From contig QGUO01000175.1 of NCBI GenBank assembly GCA_003242495.1, positions 1-7,189 on the forward strand: a DNA stretch of 7,189 nucleotides, in the 5' to 3' direction. Below the pieces are notes generated by a model. The model was not told the origin of the DNA, ran no database searches, and saw only the letters and a program-made list of their open reading frames with translations. This document shows, in pieces, positions 1 to 6,203 of the stretch (the first letter of the stretch is position 1; each line of letters begins with the position of its first letter). The position numbers were made by a program, and so were the translations under genes. The DNA is from Pseudomonadota bacterium. GTDB taxonomy: Bacteria > Pseudomonadota > Gammaproteobacteria > Steroidobacterales > Steroidobacteraceae.

Positions 1-81
1 GCGGCGGAGCTCGATTCCCTGTTCGTCTCGCGCGCCGCGAAATGCGCGCTGACAGTGAATTACATCGGCCTGCCGCTCTGA
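1..81 (+). CDS. C-terminal end of an unidentified protein (5' part outside window)
   Basis: The frame beginning at base 1 is open for 26 codons and ends at a TGA (79-81). The visible tail finishes with the residues LTVNYIGLPL. Codons are mostly GC-ending, as in the well-supported genes downstream. A small inverted repeat starts 5 bases after the stop, which fits the end of a transcription unit. There is too little sequence to recognise a family, and no motif is visible. This is called as a gene end rather than chance because the frame is open to the window edge and its codon usage matches the neighbours. It could still be a chance open frame. Confidence 0.45.
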   Translation, partial: AAELDSLFVSRAAKCALTVNYIGLPL

Positions 82-86
82 GGGGG

Positions 87-105
87 CGTCCGACTACGCC
101 GGACG
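87..105 (+). terminator. Short stem-loop after the first stop codon, weak terminator candidate
   Basis: CGTCCG (87-92) pairs with CGGACG (100-105) around a 7-base loop, 5 bases after the stop at 79-81. No T-run follows, so it is not a classical intrinsic terminator. It may be a Rho-dependent or mRNA 3'-end structure, or chance in GC-rich DNA. Confidence 0.2.
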
Positions 106-356
106 ACGTTCGCGCCGTCTGACCGTCCCGCCGTGATTCACGCACGCACCGTGTCGATTTCATGGACGACTCTGCGAGCGCTTCGCGACGCTCGCGGCGC
201 TGGAGCTGGGCCCGCAGGCTGATATCTCCCGCATCACCCACCAGCCGCATCGCCCGGACGCCTGGCCCAAGGCTGCTTGCCCACTGCGGCAATGTACGAA
301 GTATTCGTGCGACGCGCGCGATGGCGGCGTCAGTGTGTGTCCCGATCCTTCGGTCA

Positions 357-385
357 TTGACACGGACCTTGCACGGGTCTCCAAT
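357..385 (+). promoter_or_regulatory. Candidate sigma70-type promoter for the TPR gene
   Basis: A perfect -35 hexamer TTGACA (357-362) is followed after 17 bases by TCCAAT (380-385), which matches four of six positions of TATAAT. Transcription would begin about 390-393, leaving a leader of roughly 95 bases before the ATG at 486. The -10 end overlaps a copy of ATGCGCATCC, and the second copy lies in the leader within a palindrome. That arrangement is compatible with a repressor acting on the promoter. Confidence 0.35.
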
Positions 386-440
386 GCGCATCCTCTCGGC
401 AGGCGCACGACGTGCCTGGACTTCGACCCCGTACGCCTGT

Positions 441-456
441 CGGGATGCGCATCCCG
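441..456. promoter_or_regulatory. Perfect 16-bp palindrome, candidate operator
   Basis: CGGGATGCGCATCCCG reads identically on both strands and ends 29 bases before the TPR start codon. Its ATGCGCATCC part recurs at 384-393, overlapping the candidate -10 box. Dyad symmetry without a loop suits a dimeric regulator better than an RNA hairpin. No known operator consensus is recognised. Confidence 0.35.
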
Positions 457-485
457 GGTAAGGCAACGACTGGGGAGAAGCGGCC

Positions 486-2174
486 ATGAACCGTTCATAC
501 GCGTGGGTCTTGGTGGTTCTGCTCGCGTTCGCGGGCGGATTTTTCCTCTACGATCGCTTCGCCGAGCCGCAGGCAACGCCACCGCCGCCGGAGGTGACGC
601 CCGTCGGGGCGACGCTGCTGGAAGGATTGGGCAACTACAGCATGCCCATCACCACCTCGAAGCCCGAGGCACAGCGCTGGTTCGATCAGGGGCTCGCGCT
701 GACCTACGGCTTCAATCACGACGCGGCGGAGCGTTCGTTTCTCAAGGCCGTGGAGATCGATCCTGATTGTGCGATGTGTTGGTGGGGCAGTGCGCTGGTG
801 CTCGGTCCGCACGTCAACGCAGCCATGGACCCGGCCAACAATCAACCGGCCTGGTACCGGCTGCAGCGTGCGCAGCAGGTCGCCTCGGGCGCCAGCGAAC
901 GCGAGCAGGCATACATCCGCGCCCTCGGGGCACGCTACGCGCAGCATCCGCCCGAGGACCGCCGACCGCTCGACCAGGCCTACGCCGAAGCCATGACGGA
1001 GCTGGTGCGCCAGTATCCCGACGATCTCGATGCCGCCACCCTGGCGGCCGAGTCGCTGATGGATCTGCAGCCGTGGGAGTACTGGGATCGCGAGGGACGT
1101 CCATTGGGGAACACGGAGCAAATCGTCGTGCGCCTGGAGTCGGTGATCGATCGCAATCCGGATCACGCCGGCGCGTTGCATCTGTACATCCATGCGGTCG
1201 AGGCCTCGGATCAGCCGGAGCGCGGTGCGGCGGCCGCAGACCGCCTGCGCGAGCTGGTGCCCGGATCAGGCCACCTGGTGCACATGCCGGCGCACATCTA
1301 TGCGCGCGTGGGGCGTTACCATGACGCCGTGATCGCCAATCAGAAGGCCATCGCGGCGGACGACGCCTATCTCGCCACGTGTCGTCCGCAGCCCGGCGTC
1401 TATCCGCTCGGCTACGTGCCGCACAATCACCACTTCCTGTGGTTCGCTGCCACCATGCAGGGCAGCAGCAAGATTGCACGCGACGCGGCGGAGGCGACCG
1501 GCGAGCGCACCAGCGACCCTCAGTTGATACGCACGCCGGGATTCGAGGCCATGCAGCTGTTCGCGCTGACACCCTTGTTCGCCGATCTGCGCTTCGGGCT
1601 GTGGGAGGAGATCGAGGCGGTTCCGCGTCCCCCACGGGACCTGCCGTATATGGTGGCGATGTGGGAGTACGCGCAGGGTGTCGCGGCAGCCCGGCAAGGC
1701 GACCTGGACCGAGCGCGGGCACACCACGCGGCGCTGGTCGAGGCCACCCAGGACCCGACCATCGAGGCCATGAAAGTCTGGGACCGCTATTCGCTGATCT
1801 ATGGTGTGCGCATCGGCGAGCGTGTGCTGGCGGCGCACATCGCTCGCGGGGAAAAACGACACGACGCGGCGGTCGCCGCGCTGACCGAGGCCGTGACCAT
1901 CGAGGATCAGATCCCCTACGATGAGCCGCCCGGCTGGCACGCGCCGGTGCGCCAGACGCTGGGGGCGGTACTGCTCGAGGGCGGCGAGCCGCAGCGGGCC
2001 GAAGCGGTGTTTCGCGAGGAACTGCGGCGCAACCCGGAGAACGGCTGGTCGCTGTTCGGGCTGGAGCAGGCGCTGCGCGCGCAGCGTCGCGCGCAGGAGG
2101 CCGACGAGGTGCACGAGCGCTTCGAGCGCGCCTGGGCGCATGCAGATGTCAACCTGACGCTCGCGAGTCTGTGA
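486..2174 (+). CDS. Membrane-anchored or secreted tetratricopeptide-repeat protein, 562 aa
   Basis: This encodes a TPR-rich protein expected to act outside the cytoplasm as a scaffold or binding protein; no enzymatic role is evident. The start ATG has GGGGAG at 472-477, 8 bases upstream. Residues 6-22 form a hydrophobic segment followed by a short charged stretch and a proline-rich linker (about 30-40), so it is either a signal anchor or an uncleaved signal peptide. The first TPR-like helix pair spans about 65-105 (FDQGLALTYGFNHDAAERSF, then a D-P-D-C-A-M-C-W-W stretch with C95 and C98). Further helical repeats lie near 225-290 and 390-420, and a clear TPR pair lies at about 487-550. Histidine-rich motifs stand out: H232/H236, H263/H266/H270 (GHLVHMPAHIYARVGRY) and H313/H315/H316 (PHNHHFLWF). 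From memory of this TPR family, these motifs and the FDQGL/GFNH start are conserved, suggesting a role beyond generic repeats. A 632-bp gap separates it from the oxidase operon, so it is probably transcribed independently. Confidence 0.9.
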   Translation: MNRSYAWVLVVLLAFAGGFFLYDRFAEPQATPPPPEVTPVGATLLEGLGNYSMPITTSKPEAQRWFDQGLALTYGFNHDAAERSFLKAVEIDPDCAMCWWGSALVLGPHVNAAMDPANNQPAWYRLQRAQQVASGASEREQAYIRALGARYAQHPPEDRRPLDQAYAEAMTELVRQYPDDLDAATLAAESLMDLQPWEYWDREGRPLGNTEQIVVRLESVIDRNPDHAGALHLYIHAVEASDQPERGAAAADRLRELVPGSGHLVHMPAHIYARVGRYHDAVIANQKAIAADDAYLATCRPQPGVYPLGYVPHNHHFLWFAATMQGSSKIARDAAEATGERTSDPQLIRTPGFEAMQLFALTPLFADLRFGLWEEIEAVPRPPRDLPYMVAMWEYAQGVAAARQGDLDRARAHHAALVEATQDPTIEAMKVWDRYSLIYGVRIGERVLAAHIARGEKRHDAAVAALTEAVTIEDQIPYDEPPGWHAPVRQTLGAVLLEGGEPQRAEAVFREELRRNPENGWSLFGLEQALRAQRRAQEADEVHERFERAWAHADVNLTLASL

Positions 2175-2197
2175 GGGTGTCCAAGCGCAGGCCTGGC

Positions 2198-2232
2198 GGC
2201 GAGCCGCGGCGCGCATGCGCACGCGGTTCGCC
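2198..2232 (+). terminator. Strong GC-rich hairpin after the TPR gene
   Basis: GGCGAGCCGCG (2198-2208) pairs with CGCGGTTCGCC (2222-2232) over 11 positions, with one G-U wobble. Inside the loop, GCGC (2209-2212) can pair with GCGC (2217-2220) around GCAT, extending the stem with a single bulged A at 2221. It begins 23 bases after the TPR stop. No T-tract follows, so it is more likely an RNA 3'-end stabiliser or a Rho-dependent termination region than a classical intrinsic terminator. Confidence 0.45.
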
Positions 2233-2308
2233 GACAGAACGCTGCGCGTGACATCGGCGCCTGATCCTGGCTGGGGAGGCTTGGGGACGGGTCGCCCGAG
2301 TCCATGAG

Positions 2309-2596
2309 GTGGACTTGGCTCCCAGGCGCGCCGGCGGCGCCGTACGTGCGGGCGATGTCTGGTGCTGCACTCGGCGGCGGCACGCATCGACGGATGATTT
2401 CAATACGGCATGGGACTTGGTGCCTGCCGGGCTCACCCACAATGCGGATGGCGGCACGCCGTATCTGCGCCATATGGGAATGGCGAGCAAGGAACGGCTC
2501 GAGCGCGACATTCGTGCGCTCATCCTCGCCAATGCGCTGCGCGCGGACAGCCATGATCGAAGGGTCACCGCCGGCCCGGTGACGCGGAAACTTTGA
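2309..2596 (+). CDS. Doubtful short ORF or gene remnant, 95 aa, no recognised family
   Basis: A GTG-started frame of 95 codons. The first 30 residues look non-coding (arginine- and cysteine-rich). From about residue 31 the composition becomes protein-like, including DDFNTAWDLVPAGLTHNADG, then GTPYLRHMGMASKERL and an amphipathic stretch RDIRALILANALR. Roughly 70% of codons in that part end in G or C, a little lower than the real genes nearby. There is no good ribosome binding site at 2309, and the stop codon lies inside an inverted repeat. It may be the decayed 3' part of a former gene or a chance frame. I do not recognise it and assign no function. Confidence 0.25.
   Translation: MDLAPRRAGGAVRAGDVWCCTRRRHASTDDFNTAWDLVPAGLTHNADGGTPYLRHMGMASKERLERDIRALILANALRADSHDRRVTAGPVTRKL
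2564..2583. repeat. Inverted repeat adjacent to the palindromic element
   Basis: GTCACCG (2564-2570) and CGGTGAC (2577-2583) are perfect inverted arms around CCGGCC. It abuts the next inverted repeat directly, giving two tandem stem-loops of about 20 bases each. No T-run follows either. Confidence 0.35.
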
Positions 2597-2604
2597 GTTT
2601 CCGC
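2584..2604. promoter_or_regulatory. Perfect 9-bp inverted repeat, copy 1 of a paired element upstream of the oxidase
   Basis: GCGGAAACT (2584-2592) and AGTTTCCGC (2596-2604) flank a 3-base centre TTG. The 24 bases at 2587-2610 are repeated with four differences at 2708-2731. The symmetry and recurrence suggest a binding site for a dimeric regulator of the copper operon, though a dispersed small repeat is also possible. Confidence 0.35.
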
Positions 2605-2705
2605 CGCACGCGTCGAGACCCCCAACCGGCCGCCGTCTGCGGCAAAGTACCGTCGCACAAGCGCGTATCCGTACGACCGGCTCCTGCGACGTCACATTCA
2701 CGAGC

Positions 2706-2723
2706 GCGAAACTCTGAGTTGCG
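2706..2723. promoter_or_regulatory. Imperfect inverted repeat, copy 2 of the paired element upstream of the oxidase
   Basis: CGAAACT (2707-2713; wider window 2706-2723) faces AGTTGCG (2717-2723) across CTG, with one mismatched pair. It is the same element as at 2584-2604: both contain GAAACT-Y-TGAGTT and both continue into CCGCACG. The copies are 121 bases apart, and this one lies about 84 bases before the oxidase start, a usual position for an operator or activator site. Confidence 0.35.
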
Positions 2724-2806
2724 ACCGCACGGGCTTTCCGCAGCGTACCGTGCGTCCATAGCATCCCGCCCTACCAACGAACACACCGTGGCAGAGGAGG
2801 CGGGGT

Positions 2807-4717
2807 ATGTCGCACCAACAAGCCGATTTGGGCAAGACACCCGGCGCAGCACCCTCGGATGCGCGTGACGGGCTCGATCGACGCACGGTCATCAAGAGCG
2901 GCGCGCTGGTCGGCGCCGCGGCCATCATCACCTCGAAGAAGTCCCAGGTGCTGGCCGCCGGCGCACCGTGGCCTGCACCGCCGGTGCTGTGCGGCACCAC
3001 GACGCCCACCAGCCCGGCCACCCGGCCGTTCATCGACAACCTGCCCGTGCCACCGCCGGCGTTGCCGGTGCTGCTGCACCCATTTCCGACCAGGACGGCC
3101 AACATCGCCGCCGGCGAGGCGGCGCGCGCCGCTCACCAGCGCTGGTCGGAGTTCCTGCCGCTCATTCATTACCACATGACGGCGGCACCATCGCTGCACA
3201 AGCATCACACCGATCTGCTGCCGTCCTATTTGTGGACCTTCAACGGCCATTATCCGGCGCCGACGCCGCTCAATTACTACGGCGTACCGTCCATCGTGCG
3301 GTTTCGCAATGCGCTGCCCGAACAGCAAGACAACCCGACGTTCGGTGTGAGCGAGATCACGGTCCACCTGCACAACGGCCACACGCCCTCCGAAAGCGAT
3401 GGCTTCGCAGCGGATTTCTTTGGGCCCGGGCTGTTCAAGGACAATCACTATCCGAACGTCTACGCCGGCGTCGATGAGTTCGGCGGCATCGGCGACCCGC
3501 GCGAGGCCCTGCACACCCTGTGGTTCCACGATCATCGTGCAGCGTCCACGGCCCACAACAATTTCCTGGGCCTGAACGGGATGTTTCTGCTCTACGACGC
3601 CAAGGACCCCTCGCACGAGCTGCCGACGCCAGGATCACTGCGCCTGCCGTGCTACTACGGGATCACGGACATTCCGCTGATTCTGGCCGACAAGCGTTTC
3701 TGTCCGGCGGCCAATGGCCGCAACGAGGTGTTCCAGGTCATCGGCAACAATCCGGTCGTGGGTGACAAGTGGATCGTCAATGGCAAGATCCAACCGAAGA
3801 TGCGGGTGCGCAGGCGCAAGTACCGCTTCCGCATTCTCGCAACCGGTCCGGTGAAGGCCTGGAGCCTGAGCCTGATCCGCTCCGACGGCACTCAGGCGCC
3901 CGTCACCGTGGTGGCCGTCGACGGCAATTTCCTGCCGAGTCCCGTGGTGATCAGCGATCGGCCGCTCGACGTGCAGGTGGCCATGCGCTACGACGTGATC
4001 ATCGATTTCTCCGCCTTCCCGGCAGGCAGCAAGGTCTATCTGCGCGAGAACGCCGCGCAGAACGTCGGCGTGGCGGTGCCTGATCCGGCGCCGGGTCTGC
4101 CGATCGGCAACGTGCTCATGCGTTTCGACGTCGTGAACATGGACTTCCTGTTCCCTGCCGACACGCCGCCGATCCCGAGCGTGCTCGCAGAAATGCCCGA
4201 TCCCATCGTCCCCGACGGCGTGTTCCAGTGGAATTTCACGCTCGAGAACGGCCGGTTCCTCATCAACGGCCAGGAGTTCGATCACAATCGCATCGATCAC
4301 GTCGTGCTCAAGGGCAGCTCGGAGGAGTGGGTGCTCGCGAACGATGTGGCGGCCGGTAACTGGAACCACCCGGTGCACATTCACTTCGAGGAAGGTTTCA
4401 TCATGTCGCGCCGCCGCCGGGTGAGTCAGAACCCGGACGTGTTCGAGGACGTGCCGTTGCTGCCGGAGGAGCTCGGTCGTCGCGATGTCTACCCGCTGCC
4501 GCCGCAGCACCGGGTGGTGATGCGGATGCGGTTCCGGGACTTCAGCGGCCGCTACCTGATCCACTGCCACAACATGAATCATGAAGACGACTTCATGATG
4601 GTGCGCTGGGATATCGTCGACTCTCTGGAGGAGCTGACCCGCAAGCGCCGGGAGATCGACGAGCGGCGCATGCTGGCCGGGTTGCCACCGCAATACAAGC
4701 ACGGGGGGCTGGTCTAA
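2807..4717 (+). CDS. Tat-exported CotA-like multicopper oxidase (laccase/bilirubin oxidase type), 636 aa
   Basis: Multicopper oxidases take single electrons from phenols, bilirubin-type pigments or metal ions at a type 1 copper and reduce oxygen to water at a trinuclear cluster. The start ATG follows AGAGGAGG (2793-2800) by 6 bases. A twin-arginine signal is present: DRRTVIK with R25/R26, a hydrophobic stretch to about 42, and an AAGA-like cleavage area near 50-53. All four copper motifs are intact: HLH (H187, H189), HDH (H241, H243), HPVHIH (H521, H524, H526) and HCHNMNHEDDFM (H586, C587, H588, H592, M597). By family rule H521, C587, H592 and M597 bind type 1 copper, and the remaining histidines bind type 2/3. 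The layout LWTFNG, VHLHNGHTP, LWFHDH and YDVIIDF matches the CotA three-cupredoxin group rather than CueO, and there is no methionine-rich insert. An extra histidine cluster lies at 121-134. The C-terminus (605-636) is a charged helix-like tail. Its stop overlaps the SCO start by one base. Confidence 0.95.
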   Translation: MSHQQADLGKTPGAAPSDARDGLDRRTVIKSGALVGAAAIITSKKSQVLAAGAPWPAPPVLCGTTTPTSPATRPFIDNLPVPPPALPVLLHPFPTRTANIAAGEAARAAHQRWSEFLPLIHYHMTAAPSLHKHHTDLLPSYLWTFNGHYPAPTPLNYYGVPSIVRFRNALPEQQDNPTFGVSEITVHLHNGHTPSESDGFAADFFGPGLFKDNHYPNVYAGVDEFGGIGDPREALHTLWFHDHRAASTAHNNFLGLNGMFLLYDAKDPSHELPTPGSLRLPCYYGITDIPLILADKRFCPAANGRNEVFQVIGNNPVVGDKWIVNGKIQPKMRVRRRKYRFRILATGPVKAWSLSLIRSDGTQAPVTVVAVDGNFLPSPVVISDRPLDVQVAMRYDVIIDFSAFPAGSKVYLRENAAQNVGVAVPDPAPGLPIGNVLMRFDVVNMDFLFPADTPPIPSVLAEMPDPIVPDGVFQWNFTLENGRFLINGQEFDHNRIDHVVLKGSSEEWVLANDVAAGNWNHPVHIHFEEGFIMSRRRRVSQNPDVFEDVPLLPEELGRRDVYPLPPQHRVVMRMRFRDFSGRYLIHCHNMNHEDDFMMVRWDIVDSLEELTRKRREIDERRMLAGLPPQYKHGGLV

Positions 4718-5367
4718 TGAACAGACGAGAACTCTTCACCGGCACGGCCGGTAACGCGGCCTGTCACGCGATCACGCCGCGCGGCGCACAGCGCATTCCC
4801 AACGTGGTGATGCGCACGCACGAGAACCGTGTGGTGCGCTTCTACGACGACTTGATCAAGGATCGACAGGTCCTGATCAACATGATGTACGCGACGTGCG
4901 AGGGATACTGCCCGGTGATCACCATGCGCCTGGTCGAGATCCATGAGGCGCTACATGCGCGCATGGGGCGCGACCTGTTCATGTACTCGATCACGCTCAA
5001 GCCCGAGCAGGATGATCCGGCCGCGCTCAAGGAGTTCGCGCGGATGCATGGCGCGCTGTTGCCTGGCTGGACATTCCTCACGGGCGATGCATACGACATC
5101 GACACCCTGCGCTATGAGCTGTTCCGCCACGATCACATCAAGATCGATGCCGACCTCGATGCGCATGCCGGGCAGATGCGCATCATCAACGATGCGACCA
5201 ATCGCTGGCTGCACGTCGCGCCCATGGCGAGCAAGATGACCGTGTTGCAGCACATCGCGTGGGCCGATCCGCCGAAGTCGTTCGAGCAGCGTCTCGAGGA
5301 GAACCGTCGGCTGCAGGAGCGCATCGACCAGGAAGTGGAGTTGTACGGCTACCGAAAAGTGATCTGA
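4717..5367 (+). CDS. SCO1/SenC-family copper-binding thioredoxin-like protein, 216 aa
   Basis: SCO proteins bind copper through two cysteines and a histidine, and deliver copper to oxidases or reduce their cysteines in the periplasm. All three ligands are visible: CEGYC (C61, C65) in the usual YATCxxxCP setting, and H150 in DAHAGQMRIIND, which fits the family's His before the [IL]-[IV]-[ND]-D strand. SIT at 91-93 in MYSITLKPEQDDP and the GWTFLTG segment (117-123) are also family hallmarks. The ATG shares its A with the oxidase stop (TAATG), so translation is probably coupled, with GGGGGG at 4703-4708 as binding site. The N-terminus has NRREL, resembling a Tat motif, but residues 6-20 (LFTGTAGNAACHAIT) lack a proper hydrophobic core, so export is uncertain. 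The last 30 residues form a charged, coiled-coil-like tail. Coupling to the oxidase suggests it helps metallate that enzyme (inference). Confidence 0.92.
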   Translation: MNRRELFTGTAGNAACHAITPRGAQRIPNVVMRTHENRVVRFYDDLIKDRQVLINMMYATCEGYCPVITMRLVEIHEALHARMGRDLFMYSITLKPEQDDPAALKEFARMHGALLPGWTFLTGDAYDIDTLRYELFRHDHIKIDADLDAHAGQMRIINDATNRWLHVAPMASKMTVLQHIAWADPPKSFEQRLEENRRLQERIDQEVELYGYRKVI

Positions 5368-5368
5368 A

Positions 5369-5410
5369 GGACGGCGGCGGGAGTCGTGCAAACGCCTCGC
5401 GCCGCCATCC
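5369..5410 (+). other. Inverted repeat between the SCO gene and the His-tailed protein gene
   Basis: GGCGGCG (5373-5379) pairs with CGCCGCC (5400-5406). A C/A mismatch then GGA/TCC (5369-5371 with 5408-5410) extends the stem; the loop is 20 bases. It lies in the only sizeable gap of the operon (87 bases). It could be an mRNA-processing or attenuation structure, or chance in GC-rich DNA. No T-run follows. Confidence 0.25.
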
Positions 5411-5454
5411 GGGTCGGCAAGGGCGAGTGTCCCGGCGCAAGAGGAGGGTACATC

Positions 5455-6198
5455 GTGAAAAGCGGACGATTCCACAAGGGCATCCGTGCCGCAGCGGCGC
5501 TGTTCGGCACGCTCGCCTGTGGCCTCGCGGGGGCGGCGGGCACCTGTGACGAGGAGGCGCGCTGGAGCGCGCCCGATTCAGAGCAGCACTTCATGGTCCT
5601 GGCCGGCCGCGAAGGGGAGTTTTACGACCGCAGCGGACCGGCCTTCGTCATGCTGCTCAAGGTGACGGCAGAGGAGTACGCCGTCGGTGCGGTGGGGATC
5701 TATGCCAATGAAGATCGATATGCGACGTTCGGCGCCGTCCCGAGTGCGCAGTACGAGCCGTTCCTGCACGACTCCGAAGCAGCCTCGGAGGTGAGGCTGC
5801 GTCTACGGATCAACGGCCCGCAGTACGAGCGTGTGCTGCGTATCCTGGAGACCTGGGATCGGCGCGCACGAGAGGCCATGTTGCTGTATCCGGACATCGC
5901 GCTGGACAACATCCTGCTCGTCAAGCAGGCGACCGAGGAGTTGAACCGGTGTGCCGAGACCATCGCCACATACCCGCTCGACTGGGGGCTCGATGACACC
6001 ATCTCGGAGAACAACATCGCTTCGCGGGTCCCCTACGAATACTTCAAGGAACTGCGGCGCCTCAACCCGGAACGCCATGTGACGGACGCCGAGATGCCGG
6101 CGGCGCTCATGGCGGCGCTGGCGTCGCCGGAGGCGTCGGACGAGGCCTCATCCGGACATCAGCATCACGCGCATCATCATCCGCATTCGAAGGAGTGA
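5455..6198 (+). CDS. Secreted protein with histidine-rich C-terminal tail, 247 aa, unknown function
   Basis: The GTG at 5455 is chosen because AAGAGGAGGG (5439-5448) sits 6 bases upstream and the product then opens with a normal Sec signal peptide. That signal is a basic n-region (KSGRFHKGIR), a hydrophobic core at about 11-25 and small residues AGAAG before C31. The frame stays open upstream to an ATG at 5386, but that would add 23 unlikely residues. The mature part has C31 and C166, possibly a disulfide, and the core motifs AFVM (63-66), FGAVP (92-96) and VRLRLRIN (113-120), then a helical half with LDNILLVKQATEELNRC (150-166) and YFKELRRLN (196-204). The end is GHQHHAHHHPH, with seven histidines in ten residues (235-244), a plausible metal-binding tail. 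AFVM, FGA[VI]P and the strand recur with near-identical spacing in the last gene of the window. I recognise it only as a conserved uncharacterised type. Its position after the SCO gene suggests a role with the oxidase. Confidence 0.85.
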   Translation: MKSGRFHKGIRAAAALFGTLACGLAGAAGTCDEEARWSAPDSEQHFMVLAGREGEFYDRSGPAFVMLLKVTAEEYAVGAVGIYANEDRYATFGAVPSAQYEPFLHDSEAASEVRLRLRINGPQYERVLRILETWDRRAREAMLLYPDIALDNILLVKQATEELNRCAETIATYPLDWGLDDTISENNIASRVPYEYFKELRRLNPERHVTDAEMPAALMAALASPEASDEASSGHQHHAHHHPHSKE

Positions 6199-6203
6199 CA
6201 GTC

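Larger units (their letters stand above)
82..485. other. 404-bp gene-free leader upstream of the TPR gene
   Basis: Reading frames exist here on both strands, but all have arginine- and serine-rich compositions typical of non-coding frames in GC-rich DNA. They also lack a plausible ribosome binding site and recognisable motifs. What can be supported is regulatory: a sigma70-like promoter near 357-385, a repeated ATGCGCATCC element (384-393 and 445-454), and a perfect palindrome at 441-456. Nothing supported lies between about 110 and 350. Confidence 0.5.
2175..2806. other. 632-bp intergenic region between the TPR gene and the oxidase operon
   Basis: The stretch holds a strong hairpin (2198-2232), a doubtful reading frame (2309-2596), two adjacent inverted repeats (2564-2604), and a diverged copy of the second one at about 2706-2731. 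Purine-rich AGAGGAGG immediately precedes the oxidase start. I see no tRNA, no insertion-sequence ends and no convincing minus-strand gene. No clear -35/-10 pair is visible upstream of the oxidase, although the operon promoter is expected here. Confidence 0.5.

Noticed and set aside
160..766. Frames of about 100-140 codons on both strands in the leader and start of the TPR gene
   Set aside because: They overlap each other or the TPR gene start, have no ribosome binding site and show no recognisable composition or motif.
2586..2614. GGAAAC plus CGTC as an ECF sigma factor promoter
   Set aside because: The spacing of about 19 bases is too long, and the GGAAAC is fully accounted for by the inverted repeat.
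1266..2764. Long minus-strand frames over the TPR gene and the following gap
   Set aside because: Low-complexity arginine/proline composition, no motif and no ribosome binding site. They exist because GC-rich coding DNA rarely has stops on the opposite strand.
3635..4702. Long minus-strand open frame (355 codons) opposite the oxidase gene
   Set aside because: It is antisense to a gene with complete copper motifs. Its histidine-, valine- and arginine-rich content mirrors the sense codons.
4753..4766. Possible lipoprotein cysteine (C16) in the SCO protein
   Set aside because: The residues before it (GNAA) do not fit a lipobox and there is no hydrophobic core before it.
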